Shown here: positions 42,692 to 51,317 of the stretch, piece by piece | Layout of the letters: each line of letters starts with the position of its first letter | Position numbering within the stretch: position 1 is the first letter of the stretch | Origin: Nocardia takedensis NBRC 100417 | Lineage (GTDB): Bacteria; Actinomycetota; Actinomycetes; Mycobacteriales; Mycobacteriaceae | Direction of reading: 5' to 3' | Assembly: GCF_000308695.1 (NCBI RefSeq) | Contig: NZ_BAGG01000021.1 | Coordinates: forward strand, 117,410 to 181,409 | Length of the DNA: 64,000 nt | Notes under the pieces: generated by a model | Databases searched by the model: none | Seen by the model: the letters and a program-made list of their open reading frames with translations, nothing else | Told to the model about the DNA's origin: nothing | Position numbers and translations under genes: made by a program

Positions 42692-42919
42692 TCAGGGCCA
42701 TTCGGCTTCGGCGGGAATCGCGAAAGACACATCCACTTCGATCGATTCCGGGTCGATCTCGTCGATGATCGAGATCAGATCTCGTGTCATGGGGTCGACC
42801 TCATGGCGGTCGCGAGCCTGGGTCCATTTGTCGATCTCGATGACGTGGACGAGCCAGAACTGTCCGTCGCGTTCGACTTCGGCGTGATAGATCACTGTCG
42901 CAGCCTGCTTTTCCGACAC
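42692..42919 (-). CDS. Small HicB-like protein, orphan
   Basis: 75 aa. YHAEVERDGQFWLVHVIEID resembles the first strands of HicB antitoxin domains, which share a degenerate RNase H-like fold. DEIDPESIEVDVSF ends the domain. There is no C-terminal DNA-binding segment, and I see no HicA-type toxin with its dsRNA-binding-like fold on either side. It may be a stand-alone small regulator. Visibly less GC-rich than its neighbours. Similarity is judged by eye only. Confidence 0.55.
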   Translation of the reverse strand: MSEKQAATVIYHAEVERDGQFWLVHVIEIDKWTQARDRHEVDPMTRDLISIIDEIDPESIEVDVSFAIPAEAEWP

Positions 42920-42959
42920 TCGGCACCGGCTTCCTCTGTCGCGAGTTCGATGGTTCCGT

Positions 42960-43169
42960 TCACGGGGTCGGGGTGGGGGGTGTGGTGGGCCAGTGGTTGG
43001 GGTTGAGGGGGAGGATGACCGGGCCGCCGGTGATCTGGGCGGGGCCGGGTGGGTCGTCGTAGTGGTCGGGGTCGGTGATGTAGACGGCGCCTGCCAGTAG
43101 GGCGAGCACGGCCAGTACCCCCAGTGTTTGTTCGATCCGTAGTGCGACGCGCTGCCACGGCTTGCTCAT
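42960..43169 (-). CDS. Short membrane-anchored protein of unknown function
   Basis: 69 aa from the ATG at 43169, preceded by GGGAGCAGGGG. One membrane helix, TLGVLAVLALLAGAVYI, follows a basic cytoplasmic N-terminus (SKPWQRVALRIEQ). The outer part is Pro-rich and ends PTTPPTPTP. No recognised domain. Confidence 0.6.
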   Translation of the reverse strand: MSKPWQRVALRIEQTLGVLAVLALLAGAVYITDPDHYDDPPGPAQITGGPVILPLNPNHWPTTPPTPTP

Positions 43170-43283
43170 CCCCTGCTCCCATCCGCCTGCTATCCGGTCC
43201 ATCGGGTGCGGGGCGGGTGGGTATTACACGGGAGTTGTGGGGGCGGAAGGGAAGTCGGGCGGTCGGTTTCGGGTGGAGAACGG

Positions 43284-43317
43284 AATCGGGCCGGGATCGA
43301 GGGATCCCGGCCCGATT
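43284..43317 (-). terminator. Terminator hairpin of the DUF4189 gene
   Basis: Perfect 15-bp arms 43284-43298 and 43303-43317 around a 4-nt loop, 13 nt past the stop of the minus-strand DUF4189 gene. Confidence 0.7.
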
Positions 43318-43329
43318 TCGGTGTCGGTG

Positions 43330-43755
43330 TCAGGCGGCGTTGCTGGTGCAGACGACGTCGATGACCGACGCGCCGCTCAGCGCGGCGGAGCCGACGTTGG
43401 CGAGCGGGGCGGTGGGGGTGATCTTGCCGAGTCGGTCGTAGGCGTCGCGTTCGGCCTCGGCGCGGTTCGGGCCGGAGCCGACGGCCACGCCCTGCTCGCT
43501 CTCGATCAGCACGCCGCACCCGTTGGCCCAGGCCACCGCGATCTGGCAGTCGGCGGCGCCGCAGGAGGCCAGGGCCGCGGCGCGCGCGTCCTCGTAGCTC
43601 GCCTCGTCGACGCTGGTGCCGTAGGTCCATTCCTGGCCGCTGACCGCGATCGCGGCGTACAGGCCGGCCGCGTTGGCCGAACCCGCCCCGAGTACCGACC
43701 CCACCGCAAGGCTGCTCGCCGCGACGGCGAAGCCGACCTTACCCATCAATCCCAT
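43330..43755 (-). CDS. Secreted DUF4189 protein
   Basis: 141 aa. Signal peptide MGLMGKVGFAVAASSLAVGS to AGSANA, then the DUF4189 domain: AAIAVSGQEWTYGTSVDEAS, SCGAADCQIAVAWANGCGVL, VGSGPNRAEAERDAYDRLG. Paired cysteines suggest disulfides outside the cell. The family is common in actinobacteria and without known function. Start chosen at the ATG (43755) that begins the signal peptide. Confidence 0.88.
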   Translation of the reverse strand: MGLMGKVGFAVAASSLAVGSVLGAGSANAAGLYAAIAVSGQEWTYGTSVDEASYEDARAAALASCGAADCQIAVAWANGCGVLIESEQGVAVGSGPNRAEAERDAYDRLGKITPTAPLANVGSAALSGASVIDVVCTSNAA

Positions 43756-43901
43756 CGCACTGTCTCTCTCTAGGAATACGGTCCGGTACCGGACCACGGC
43801 AATCATGGCCGCTGGGAACGATTCCGTCCAAACCCAGCGGTATACCGACGCGCCCGGCGATGGGTCGCGCGGACGGCGGTCCGGTCGGGCATGCTGGCGG
43901 G

Positions 43902-44417
43902 GTGACCGATGGACAGAGGGTGCCCGAGACGGAGGCGGACGACCGACGGGTCCGGGTCTTCTTCGACCTGGACGTCGACGAGGACGGCTGGCCGCCGGTG
44001 GCGACCGAGACCATGTGGGCCAGGCCGACCGACGAACCGGACCTGTTCGTGCTGGACAACATCCCGTTCTTCGTGCGGGGCCTGTCCGACGGCGATGTGC
44101 TGCGGGCGGTGCGCGACGAGGACGGTCGCCTGGTGGTGACCGAGCACCTGGCGTCCTCGGGCAATTGCACGATCCGGGTGATCCCGCTGTCGGACGGCCC
44201 GCTGGCGGGGGACAAGCAGGCGGTGCTGGACGCGTTCGCGCCGCTGGGTGTGGAGGGTGAGGGGGTCGGGCAGTTCGACCTGGTCGCGCTGAACGTGCCG
44301 CCCGAGGCGGACCTGGACCGGGTGAAAGGTCTGCTGCTGCGCGGCGTCGAGGACGGGTCCTGGGATTACGAGGAGGGCTGCATCGGCGACGCGTGGGACG
44401 CCGCGGCGCCCCGCTGA
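43902..44417 (+). CDS. DUF4265-like protein
   Basis: 171 aa from the GTG at 43902. RVFFDLDVDEDGWPPVATET, LDNIPFFVRGLSDGDVLRAV and NCTIRVIP match the pattern of DUF4265 proteins, a family without assigned function. Cytosolic, acidic. It stands alone. Confidence 0.75.
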   Translation: MTDGQRVPETEADDRRVRVFFDLDVDEDGWPPVATETMWARPTDEPDLFVLDNIPFFVRGLSDGDVLRAVRDEDGRLVVTEHLASSGNCTIRVIPLSDGPLAGDKQAVLDAFAPLGVEGEGVGQFDLVALNVPPEADLDRVKGLLLRGVEDGSWDYEEGCIGDAWDAAAPR

Positions 44418-44554
44418 CCCTTCACCCGAGCGTCCGCTCGGTCGGTATCCCGGCAAACTATCTGCTTCTACCCGGGTGCGCACTGTTATCTCCCGCCCCG
44501 CTCCCGCACGCTGGTAGCGGGCCCGTCGCCGGGCCCGCGTAGCGCAGGGGAGGA

Positions 44555-45058
44555 ATGGGGATGGACGCCAGATCGACAACGGGATCGCTGCCGCGGGTGA
44601 CCGGCGGCGGCCCGTCCGACACGCCTGCCACGCGGCACGCGTTCTATCGCGACATCTGCGGCCTGCCCGCGGAATTGGACGCCGAGACCGGCCGCATCAC
44701 TCTGCGCGCCCGCGCGGTGACGGGCATCGTCGCGCCCGCGGGGCTGGGGCAGATCGTGAAGGTCGACTTGGATCGGCGCGCGTTCGTCGGTGTGCCGATC
44801 GTGTCGCATCCGCGCAGCGCGACGTGGACGTTCCTGGTCCGCGCCGACGTCACCCGCGAGGTGATCGCGCGCGACGCGCCGTTGTGGCGCAACAGGATCA
44901 CAGTCCTGGAGGGGGAGGCGGCGATCGCTCTGCCGTCGCCGACCGATCGGGGCGTGTTCCATCGCGCCTGGATCACGCCACTGCGGCCGGACCGGATCCC
45001 GTCGGGGCTGACCGTGGTCGATGCGATCCGATTCTGCCTGACGGCCAGGTCGGCTTGA
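44555..45058 (+). CDS. Conserved hypothetical protein
   Basis: 167 aa; ATG 44555 or 44561, both behind GGGGAGGAATG. No recognisable catalytic motif. The body alternates strands (GRITLRARAVTGIVAP, IVKVDLDRRAFVGVPIVSHP, TWTFLVRADV), suggesting a beta-rich domain, and ends GLTVVDAIRFCLTARSA. Function unknown. Confidence 0.7.
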   Translation: MGMDARSTTGSLPRVTGGGPSDTPATRHAFYRDICGLPAELDAETGRITLRARAVTGIVAPAGLGQIVKVDLDRRAFVGVPIVSHPRSATWTFLVRADVTREVIARDAPLWRNRITVLEGEAAIALPSPTDRGVFHRAWITPLRPDRIPSGLTVVDAIRFCLTARSA

Positions 45059-45065
45059 GCGTCGG

Positions 45066-45374
45066 TCAGATTCCGGCGCGGGGCGCGCGGCTCGCGAGCA
45101 GGTCGGCGTAGCCGGGGTTGTCCTCGATGTATTTCTCGACGTACCAGCAGGTGGGGATGACGGTGAAGCCCTCGGCGCGCGATTCGTCGAGCGCGTAGCC
45201 CACGACCTGACCGGCGACGCCGCGGCCCCGGAACTCGGGGAAGGTCATGGTGTGGTGGAAGTCGCGGACCTTCGCGTCCTCGCGTTCGGCGTAGTCGGCG
45301 TAGCCGGCGAGGGTGTCGTCGAGGTAGATCTCGAAGCGGGTGTCGGCGGTGTTGTGCTCGAGCCTGGTGGTCAT
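45066..45374 (-). CDS. GNAT-family (NATD1/YjdJ-type) N-acetyltransferase
   Basis: 102 aa, single small GNAT domain: ADYAEREDAKVRDFHHTMTF then FRGRGVAGQVVGYALDESRA (acetyl-CoA loop, Q/RxxGxG/A-like) and PTCWYVEKYIEDNP. Typical of the short GCN5-related NATD1 family; substrate unknown. It lies 37 nt after the FAD-linked oxidase on the same strand and may be co-transcribed. Confidence 0.88.
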   Translation of the reverse strand: MTTRLEHNTADTRFEIYLDDTLAGYADYAEREDAKVRDFHHTMTFPEFRGRGVAGQVVGYALDESRAEGFTVIPTCWYVEKYIEDNPGYADLLASRAPRAGI

Positions 45375-45411
45375 GTTCTGTCGAACTCCTGGGTCGGGGG
45401 ATATGTTCCGG

Positions 45412-46770
45412 TCACAGCACCGCGCCGGGGTTGAGGATGCCGTGCGGGTCGAGGGCGTCCTTGACGCGCTTGGTCAGCGCCATCACTTCGGGGCCGACCT
45501 GGTCGGGCAGCCACGCCTTCTTGAGTCGGCCGACGCCGTGTTCGCCGGTGATGGTGCCGCCGAGTCGGATCGCCAGGTCCATGATCTCGCCGAAGGCGCG
45601 GTGGGCGCGCGCGGTGTGCTCGGCGTCGTCGGGGTCGTGCACGATCAGCGGGTGGGTGTTGCCGTCGCCCGCGTGCGCGATCACCGAGATCAGCACGTCG
45701 TTGCGCGCGGCGATGGCGGCGATCCCGGTGACGAGGTCGGCCAGGCGCGGCAGCGGCACGCCGACGTCCTCGAGCAGCAGCGGCCCGATCTTCTCCACGG
45801 CGGGGATCGCGAAGCGTCGGGCGGCGGTGAACGCCTCGCCCTCGGTTTCGTCCTCGGTGTGGAAGACGGCGTCGGCGCCGGCCTTCTCGCAGGCGGCGAC
45901 CATGATCTCGGCTTCGCGGGCGGCGTAGTCGCCCGGGGCGTCCGACCGCGCGACGAGCAGGGCCGCGGCCGAGCGGTCCAGGCCCATGCGCAGTTCGTCC
46001 TCGACGGCGTTGATGGCGACCGAGTCCATGAATTCGAGCATGGAGGGCCGCAGCGCGCCGGTGATGGCGAGGATGGCGTCGGTGGCGGCGGTCAGGGTCG
46101 CGAAGGTGGCGACGACGGTGCTCTGCCGCGGTTGGGCGGGCAGCAGGCGCAGGGTCAGTTCGGTGATGACGCCGAGGGTGCCTTCGCTGCCGACGAACAG
46201 TTTGGTCAGCGACAGTCCCGCCGAATCCTTCAGGCGCGGACCGCCCAGCGCGACCACGGAGCCGTCGGCGAGCACCACCTGCATCCCGAGGACGTAATCG
46301 GTGGTGACGCCGTATTTCACGCAGCACAGTCCACCCGCGTTGGTGGCGGCGTTGCCGCCGATGGAGCACATCTCGAACGAGGACGGGTCCGGCGGGTACC
46401 AGAGGCCGTGGGCGGCGGCGGCCCGTTTGACCTCGGCGTTGAGCAGGCCGGGCTGGGCGACGGCGGTCCTGGTCACCGGGTCGACGGTGATCTCGCGCAT
46501 CTTCTCGGTGCTGAGCACGAGTCCGCCGTCGACCGCGCCCGCCCCGCCCGACAGTCCCGAGCCCGCGCCGCGCGGCACCACCGGCACCCGGTTCTCGTTC
46601 GCCCAGCGCAGGGTGGCGGCGACCTCGGCGGTGCTCGTCGGGCGGATGACCGCCAGTGGTGTGCCGGCGTCGGGGTCGCGCGCCCAATCGTGTCGGTATC
46701 CCGCCAGCACGTCGGGGTCGGTGAGCACCGTTCCCGGGGGCAGCAGTGCGATCAGGTCAGCCACGTCCAC
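45412..46770 (-). CDS. FAD-linked oxidase, glycolate oxidase GlcD / D-lactate dehydrogenase type
   Basis: About 452 aa from the GTG at 46770; a TTG at 46779 and GTG at 46764 are alternatives. FAD_binding_4 domain: VVPRGAGSGLSGGAGAVDGG, PDPSSFEMCSIGGNAATNAG, LFVGSEGTLGVITELTLRL. C-terminal cap: SVIAHAGDGNTHP (metal/substrate His), TGEHGVGRLKKAWL. It oxidises a 2-hydroxy acid (glycolate, D-lactate or similar) to the 2-oxo acid. No partner Fe-S subunit is next to it. Confidence 0.92.
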   Translation of the reverse strand: MDVADLIALLPPGTVLTDPDVLAGYRHDWARDPDAGTPLAVIRPTSTAEVAATLRWANENRVPVVPRGAGSGLSGGAGAVDGGLVLSTEKMREITVDPVTRTAVAQPGLLNAEVKRAAAAHGLWYPPDPSSFEMCSIGGNAATNAGGLCCVKYGVTTDYVLGMQVVLADGSVVALGGPRLKDSAGLSLTKLFVGSEGTLGVITELTLRLLPAQPRQSTVVATFATLTAATDAILAITGALRPSMLEFMDSVAINAVEDELRMGLDRSAAALLVARSDAPGDYAAREAEIMVAACEKAGADAVFHTEDETEGEAFTAARRFAIPAVEKIGPLLLEDVGVPLPRLADLVTGIAAIAARNDVLISVIAHAGDGNTHPLIVHDPDDAEHTARAHRAFGEIMDLAIRLGGTITGEHGVGRLKKAWLPDQVGPEVMALTKRVKDALDPHGILNPGAVL

Positions 46771-46960
46771 GCCGTCCAACGGTAGTCGCCGGGCGGCGGT
46801 GCGCCGGGGACGCGCCGTGATCCGCGTCTCCGGGGACGCTCCGGTTACGCGGCGGCAACGTGCCGGGGTTACCGTGGCATCGACGCGGTGTCGACCGCGC
46901 GGCAGGGGTGCACGGGGGCTGGTGTCGTGCCCGAGGGGCATTCGTGGAAGGGCAGGTCCG

Positions 46961-47272
46961 ATGGCGAGCGCAACGCCGGAATATCGTGAGTTGGTCGCCG
47001 CGGCCTTCGCGCAGGAGGTGGCCGACGGGGGACTGGACGAGGCCGCGCTGCGCAGGTTGCGCGAGGGCGAGGTCCGGGAGTGGACGGACGCGCTGGACCG
47101 GTCCGGTCTGTTCGGCAAGCAGGCGGTGAGTCGCCTCGAACGGCGCTGGCGCGAGGATCCGGAGGATCTGCTCGACGCGATCCTGTCCGGCGCCGACGCG
47201 GTCACCGAACGTCGCTGGCGGCAGGTGTGGGCGGGCCTGCGCGATCGGGGACTCGAGACCGGACTCGGCTGA
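46961..47272 (+). CDS. Hypothetical small helical protein
   Basis: 103 aa, ATG with GGAAGGGCAGG upstream. It is almost entirely charged helix (LVAAAFAQEVADGGLDEAAL, VSRLERRWREDPEDLLDAIL). No recognised domain and no signal peptide. Same strand as the following GtrA gene, 47 nt apart. Confidence 0.6.
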   Translation: MASATPEYRELVAAAFAQEVADGGLDEAALRRLREGEVREWTDALDRSGLFGKQAVSRLERRWREDPEDLLDAILSGADAVTERRWRQVWAGLRDRGLETGLG

Positions 47273-47319
47273 CCGGCGGGGTTCACCTGACGGACACCTG
47301 CGCCGGGCAAGCTGGCCTC

Positions 47320-47826
47320 GTGCTCGATCCGGCGGCCACCACCGACACGACCATCACCGACACCCTCGTCGTCCGGTTCACCCGTCTCTGCGAGACCGTC
47401 GTGCAACGGTTGCCGTTCGGGCTGGATCGTGTCGTCCCGCCGACCCTGCTCGGGTTCGCGGTCATCAACAGCTTCACCTTCGGCGTGGACCTGCTGCTGC
47501 TCACGCTGTTCCACGGCGTGCTGGACTGGCCGGTGTGGCTGTCGGTCACCCTCGGCTACCTCTGCGCGTTCGGCTTGGCCTTCGTGCTGAACCGCACCTT
47601 CAACTTCCACTCGCACGCGCCGATTGGCCGCCAGGCGGCGATCTACGTCGTGGTGGTGGTGATCAACTATCTGGCCTTCCTCCTCGGCGTCGGCACCGGG
47701 TTGGCCGCGCTCGGCGTGGAATACCACCTCGCGCGACTGCTGGCGGGCGCGTGCGAGGCCGTCTATATGTACAGCGCGATGCGGTGGGTGGTCTTCCGCA
47801 ATCGGGAGCGCGTGCTGCCGTTCTGA
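47320..47826 (+). CDS. GtrA-family membrane protein (second of two)
   Basis: 168 aa from the GTG at 47320. Four membrane segments: LLGFAVINSFTFGVDLLLL, WLSVTLGYLCAFGLAFVLN, AIYVVVVVINYLAFLLGVG and LARLLAGACEAVYMYSAMRW. NRTFNFHSH and MRWVVFRNRE are family landmarks. Probably handles polyprenyl-phosphate sugars. Divergent in sequence from the paralogue at 38100 and without its acidic tail. Confidence 0.88.
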   Translation: MLDPAATTDTTITDTLVVRFTRLCETVVQRLPFGLDRVVPPTLLGFAVINSFTFGVDLLLLTLFHGVLDWPVWLSVTLGYLCAFGLAFVLNRTFNFHSHAPIGRQAAIYVVVVVINYLAFLLGVGTGLAALGVEYHLARLLAGACEAVYMYSAMRWVVFRNRERVLPF

Positions 47827-47835
47827 ACGCCCAGG

Positions 47836-48474
47836 TCAGCGCAGCACCTCGACCTTGTCGCCGTCGACCACCACGACTTCGTCGTCGGTGAGTCCCCAGT
47901 GCGGTACGCCGCGGGCCCGCAGGTCGGCGGCGAGGCGGTCGCCGAAGCCGTCGGGATCGGTGGGCGAATCCAGATGCGGCACGATCGGGCGGTCCACCAG
48001 GCCGAGTCCGTCCCAGCGCGGGGCGACTCCGCAGGTCGGTTCGACCTCGCCGGGATCGTCGCTGGTCTCCAGGCCGTGCAGGTCGGGAGTCAGCAGGCAC
48101 GCGCCCGCGCTGTAGCCGGCGTAGACCAGCGCGTCCTCGGCGAGCAACCGGGGCAGCACCAGATCGGCTCCGCTGCGGGCGAATTGGGCGCGCAGCACGA
48201 AGGTGTTGCCGCCCCGCACCCAGAGCAGCGGGAATTCGGCCATCCGGCGGGCGAGGCTGTCGGGCTCGCCGATGTAGTCGCGCAGGTCGAGCACCTCGGG
48301 CCGGAAACCCATCGCGCGCAGCGGGCCGAGATCGCTGGTGACCGCGCCCTGCCACATCGCGGGCCAGGCGTCGCAGGCGTTCGGGATCACCGCGACCCGT
48401 CCCGGCGCGCCGACCATGTCGAGCAATCGGTCCCGGTGCGCGCCGAAACGGTAGGAGGACAGGAACAGTCGCAC
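47836..48474 (-). CDS. Peptidase E / S51-family class I glutamine amidotransferase-like protein
   Basis: 212 aa. Nucleophile elbow YAGYSAGACLL with Ser, preceded by LLWVRGGNTFVLRAQ, the S51 oxyanion/helper motif; His in PHLDSPTDP region. S51 members include alpha-aspartyl dipeptidases and cyanophycinase. Last gene of the HIT / maleylpyruvate-isomerase-like / S51 run, 2 nt after the preceding stop. Confidence 0.87.
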   Translation of the reverse strand: MRLFLSSYRFGAHRDRLLDMVGAPGRVAVIPNACDAWPAMWQGAVTSDLGPLRAMGFRPEVLDLRDYIGEPDSLARRMAEFPLLWVRGGNTFVLRAQFARSGADLVLPRLLAEDALVYAGYSAGACLLTPDLHGLETSDDPGEVEPTCGVAPRWDGLGLVDRPIVPHLDSPTDPDGFGDRLAADLRARGVPHWGLTDDEVVVVDGDKVEVLR

Positions 48475-48476
48475 TG

Positions 48477-49316
48477 TCAGATGGTGAAGGCGAGGTTGCG
48501 GACCAGACGCAGGCCGAGTTCCTCGTCCCCGCCCAGGGTGATGTCGTCCAGGTGGGTGTCAGCGGTGGTGCGTCCGCCGCACAGGCGCGCCAGCAGTCCG
48601 GAGTCCAGGCCGAGGGTCACCGTGGGCGGTTCGTCGAATCCGTCGACGTAGCGGGCGCGGCCCTGCACGGCGATGTCGAGGGTGCGCGCGAGCGGGCCGG
48701 TGAGCTCGAAACGGATGCGCGAACCGTCCGGCGCGCCACCGAGTTTCACCAGGACGCGGGGCAGGCCACCGGTGATCTCGCCGAAGGCGGCGTCCCCGCG
48801 CGGGCCGCCTTCGGCGACCGTGCGGTCAAGGGCGTCGGCGATGTCGAGTTCGTGCAGCCAGCAGTCGAACAGGCGCACCCGCATGAACCGGCCGTAGGGC
48901 ACTTGCCCGATCGGCGAGGCGGTGGGTTCGTTCCACTGCTGCTCGTCCATCTTCGCCAGCGCGGTGCGGCGGGCGTCGGTGACCTCCTCGAAGCGCGCCA
49001 GCAGCGCTTCGCCGGTCAGCGGGCGCAGGCGTTCGAGCCAGATCTCGTTCTGCACGCCGAATTCGTTGCGCACGTGCGGCAGCGTGGTGACATCGATCTT
49101 CTCGCGCGCGGGATCGCGCGCCGGCAGCGGTTCGCCGAGCAGCCAGGATTCGATGGCGACCAGGTGCGCGAGCACGTCGAAGACGGTCCAGCCCGGCAGC
49201 GGAGACGGTGCGCGCCAAGTGTTCTCGTCCAGATCCCGGACCAGGGCCGCGTTGCTCGCCCACTGCTCCGACAGCAGCGCGCTCAGTTCGGCGCGGTCCG
49301 GCGTGTCCGTACTCAT
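48477..49316 (-). CDS. Mycothiol-dependent maleylpyruvate isomerase N-terminal domain protein
   Basis: 279 aa. N-terminal DinB-like four-helix domain: LPGWTVFDVLAHLVAIESWL (first metal-binding His), and later FDCWLHELDIADAL (His-x3-Asp type). The C-terminal part has an SCP2-like strand pattern. The family is widespread in mycothiol-producing actinobacteria; most members act in thiol-dependent isomerisation or unknown reactions. The ATG at 49316 overlaps the HIT stop by 4 nt. Confidence 0.87.
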   Translation of the reverse strand: MSTDTPDRAELSALLSEQWASNAALVRDLDENTWRAPSPLPGWTVFDVLAHLVAIESWLLGEPLPARDPAREKIDVTTLPHVRNEFGVQNEIWLERLRPLTGEALLARFEEVTDARRTALAKMDEQQWNEPTASPIGQVPYGRFMRVRLFDCWLHELDIADALDRTVAEGGPRGDAAFGEITGGLPRVLVKLGGAPDGSRIRFELTGPLARTLDIAVQGRARYVDGFDEPPTVTLGLDSGLLARLCGGRTTADTHLDDITLGGDEELGLRLVRNLAFTI

Positions 49317-49780
49317 GACGGTGTTCCTTCCCTGTCGGTGTCCCCGGCGTCCGGTGGGTCCAGGGCCGCGAGTCCGGCGCCGAGGGCGGCGGCGGTCGCG
49401 ATCGGGTCGTGCGGCCTGCGCAGCAGGAATCCCTTGGCGAAGGCGAAGGTATCGCCCCGTCGTCGCGGGATGACGTGCAGGTGGATGTGCGGCACGGTCT
49501 GGAAGGCCGCGCGGCCGTCGTTGAGGACGAGGTTGGCCCCGTCGGCGCTCAGGCCGCCGCGGCGCGCTGCCAGTGCCAGCCGGTGGCCGAGTCGGAAGAT
49601 CCGCGCGCCGAGGTCGGGGGCGAGGTCGTCGAGTTCGGCGGCGTGGCTCTTGGGGATGACCAAGGTGTGCCCGCGGGCGATGGGCCGGATGTCGAGGAAC
49701 GCGCACAGCGTGTCGTCCTCGTAGACCTTCGTCGCCAGAGCTTCGCCCGCCACGATGCGGCAGAAGACGCAGTCGTTCAC
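49313..49780 (-). CDS. HIT-family nucleotide hydrolase/transferase
   Basis: 155 aa from the GTG at 49780. Begins VNDCVFCRIVAGE (zinc Cys4, Cys7), IARGHTLVIPKSH, and the HIT triad PHIHLHVIPRR (His98, His100, His102). Members cleave AMP- or GMP-linked nucleotides such as AMP-NH2 or AppppA. First gene of the three-gene minus-strand operon, divergent from pntAa across 406 bp. Confidence 0.92.
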   Translation of the reverse strand: MNDCVFCRIVAGEALATKVYEDDTLCAFLDIRPIARGHTLVIPKSHAAELDDLAPDLGARIFRLGHRLALAARRGGLSADGANLVLNDGRAAFQTVPHIHLHVIPRRRGDTFAFAKGFLLRRPHDPIATAAALGAGLAALDPPDAGDTDREGTPS

Positions 49781-50186
49781 ACCCGCGACATTACGGCGTA
49801 CGGTCGCCGCGGAACAGCCCGAATCGGGCGACTCGAATGATGTGGTCGGCCGCGTCGCTGTGTGACGCGCCACTGGGTCGCGCGGTCCCGGCGCGGCTGC
49901 TGCGGGGCCCGCCGCGTGCGGTTTCGCCGGTGCCACCAGCGTTGTCGGTGTTCGCGGCGCGGGTGCTCGAACCCGCTCGGGCCATGTGAATCAGGTCCTG
50001 GGCCGCCGCGCCGTCGCTCCGGGGTCGTCCGCGGACCGACTGCGGTTCGGGCATGTGACGGGCATCTCAGCTACGCTCACCGCGACCCAGGTACAGTTGC
50101 GAGGATTCGGGCTAACTTACCCGTCGGTAACTTAGTCTGTCCGTCGTTCGATGGCTAACGGCCAGCACGAGAAGGAAGTCTGACAA
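49781..50186. promoter_or_regulatory. HIT / pntAa divergent spacer with TTACC-N4-GGTAA palindrome
   Basis: 406 bp without a supported gene. At 50117-50130 is the perfect palindrome TTACC-CGTC-GGTAA, 56 nt upstream of the pntAa GTG. Sites of this form are typical of TetR-family operators in mycolata, and the position would overlap or follow the pnt promoter. Confidence 0.5.
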
Positions 50187-51317
50187 GTGGAGACAACGCA
50201 GAGCGCGGGCGACTCGTCGCCGCGCGGAGCGCGTGTCGGTGTCGTTCGCGAGTCTCACGCGGGCGAACGGCGTGTCGCATTGGTGCCCAAGATCATTCCC
50301 GCGCTGCTGAAACTGGGCGTGGACGTGGTGGTGGAATCCGGCGCCGGACTGGGTGCGCTCATCCCCGACGAAGCCTACGCCGAGGCGGGCGCGACCATCG
50401 GCGACCCCTGGTCGGCCGAGGTCGTGGTCAAAGTGGCCCCGCCCACCGACGCCGAGGTGGCGAAACTGTCCTCCGGGCAGACCCTCATCGGATTCCTGGC
50501 CCCGCGCAACGCCGAGAACTCGATCGGCGCGCTGAAAGCGGCGGGCGTGCAGGCCTTCGCGGTCGAGGCCATCCCGCGCATCTCGCGGGCGCAGGTCATG
50601 GACGCGCTGTCCTCGCAGGCCAACGTCGCGGGCTACAAGGCCGTACTGCTCGCGGCCTCCGAATCGACCCGCTTCTTCCCGATGCTCACCACCGCGGCGG
50701 GCACCGTCAAGCCCGCCACCGTGCTCGTGCTCGGCGTCGGCGTCGCGGGCTTGCAGGCGCTGGCCACGGCCAAGCGCCTGGGCGGCCGCACCACCGGCTA
50801 CGACGTGCGCCCCGAGGTCGCCGACCAGGTGCGCTCGGTCGGCGCGCAGTGGCTCGACCTCGGCATCGACGCCGCCGGTGAGGGCGGCTACGCCCGCGAA
50901 CTCACCGACGAGGAGAAGGCCCAGCAGCAGAAGGCGCTCGAGGACGCGATCAAGGGTTTCGACGTGGTGATCACCACCGCGCTCGTGCCCGGCCGCCCCG
51001 CGCCGCGCCTGGTCACCGCCGCCGCGGTCGAGGGCATGAAGCCCGGCAGCGTCATCGTCGACCTCGCGGGCGAGACCGGCGGCAACTGCGAACTCACCGA
51101 ACCCGGCGAGATCGTGGTCAAGCACCAGGTCACCATCGCCTCCCCGCTCAACCTTCCCGCCACCATGCCCGAACACGCGTCGGAGCTGTACTCCAAGAAC
51201 ATCTCCGCCCTGCTCGAGTTGATGGTGGTCGACGGCAAACTCGCCCCCGATTTCGCCGATCAGGTGCTGGCCGACTCCTGTGTGACCCGTGAGGCAGAAA
51301 CCGAGGTGCAGGGCTGA
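50187..51317 (+). CDS. pntAa: NAD(P) transhydrogenase subunit alpha part 1 (NAD(H)-binding)
   Basis: 376 aa; GTG start with AAGGAAG upstream. Domain I of proton-translocating transhydrogenase: RESHAGERRVALVPKIIPAL, SRAQVMDALSSQANVAGYKA, nucleotide loop VLVLGVGVAGLQALATAKRL, ending PEHASELYSKNISALLELMV. It binds NAD(H) and passes hydride to NADP bound on PntB. The stop and the next ATG overlap by one base (TGATG). Three-gene split as in mycobacteria (Rv0155-Rv0157). Confidence 0.96.
   Translation: METTQSAGDSSPRGARVGVVRESHAGERRVALVPKIIPALLKLGVDVVVESGAGLGALIPDEAYAEAGATIGDPWSAEVVVKVAPPTDAEVAKLSSGQTLIGFLAPRNAENSIGALKAAGVQAFAVEAIPRISRAQVMDALSSQANVAGYKAVLLAASESTRFFPMLTTAAGTVKPATVLVLGVGVAGLQALATAKRLGGRTTGYDVRPEVADQVRSVGAQWLDLGIDAAGEGGYARELTDEEKAQQQKALEDAIKGFDVVITTALVPGRPAPRLVTAAAVEGMKPGSVIVDLAGETGGNCELTEPGEIVVKHQVTIASPLNLPATMPEHASELYSKNISALLELMVVDGKLAPDFADQVLADSCVTREAETEVQG

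Noticed and set aside
42892..43182. HicA-like toxin partner upstream of the HicB-like gene
   Set aside because: The open frame here is Arg/Pro-rich and antisense-like; the supported gene in this stretch is the short membrane protein at 42960-43169.
45412..47727. A 771-codon reading of the FAD oxidase with a long N-terminal extension
   Set aside because: The first 320 codons are antisense to two plus-strand genes and have no family similarity; the oxidase domain begins after 46770.
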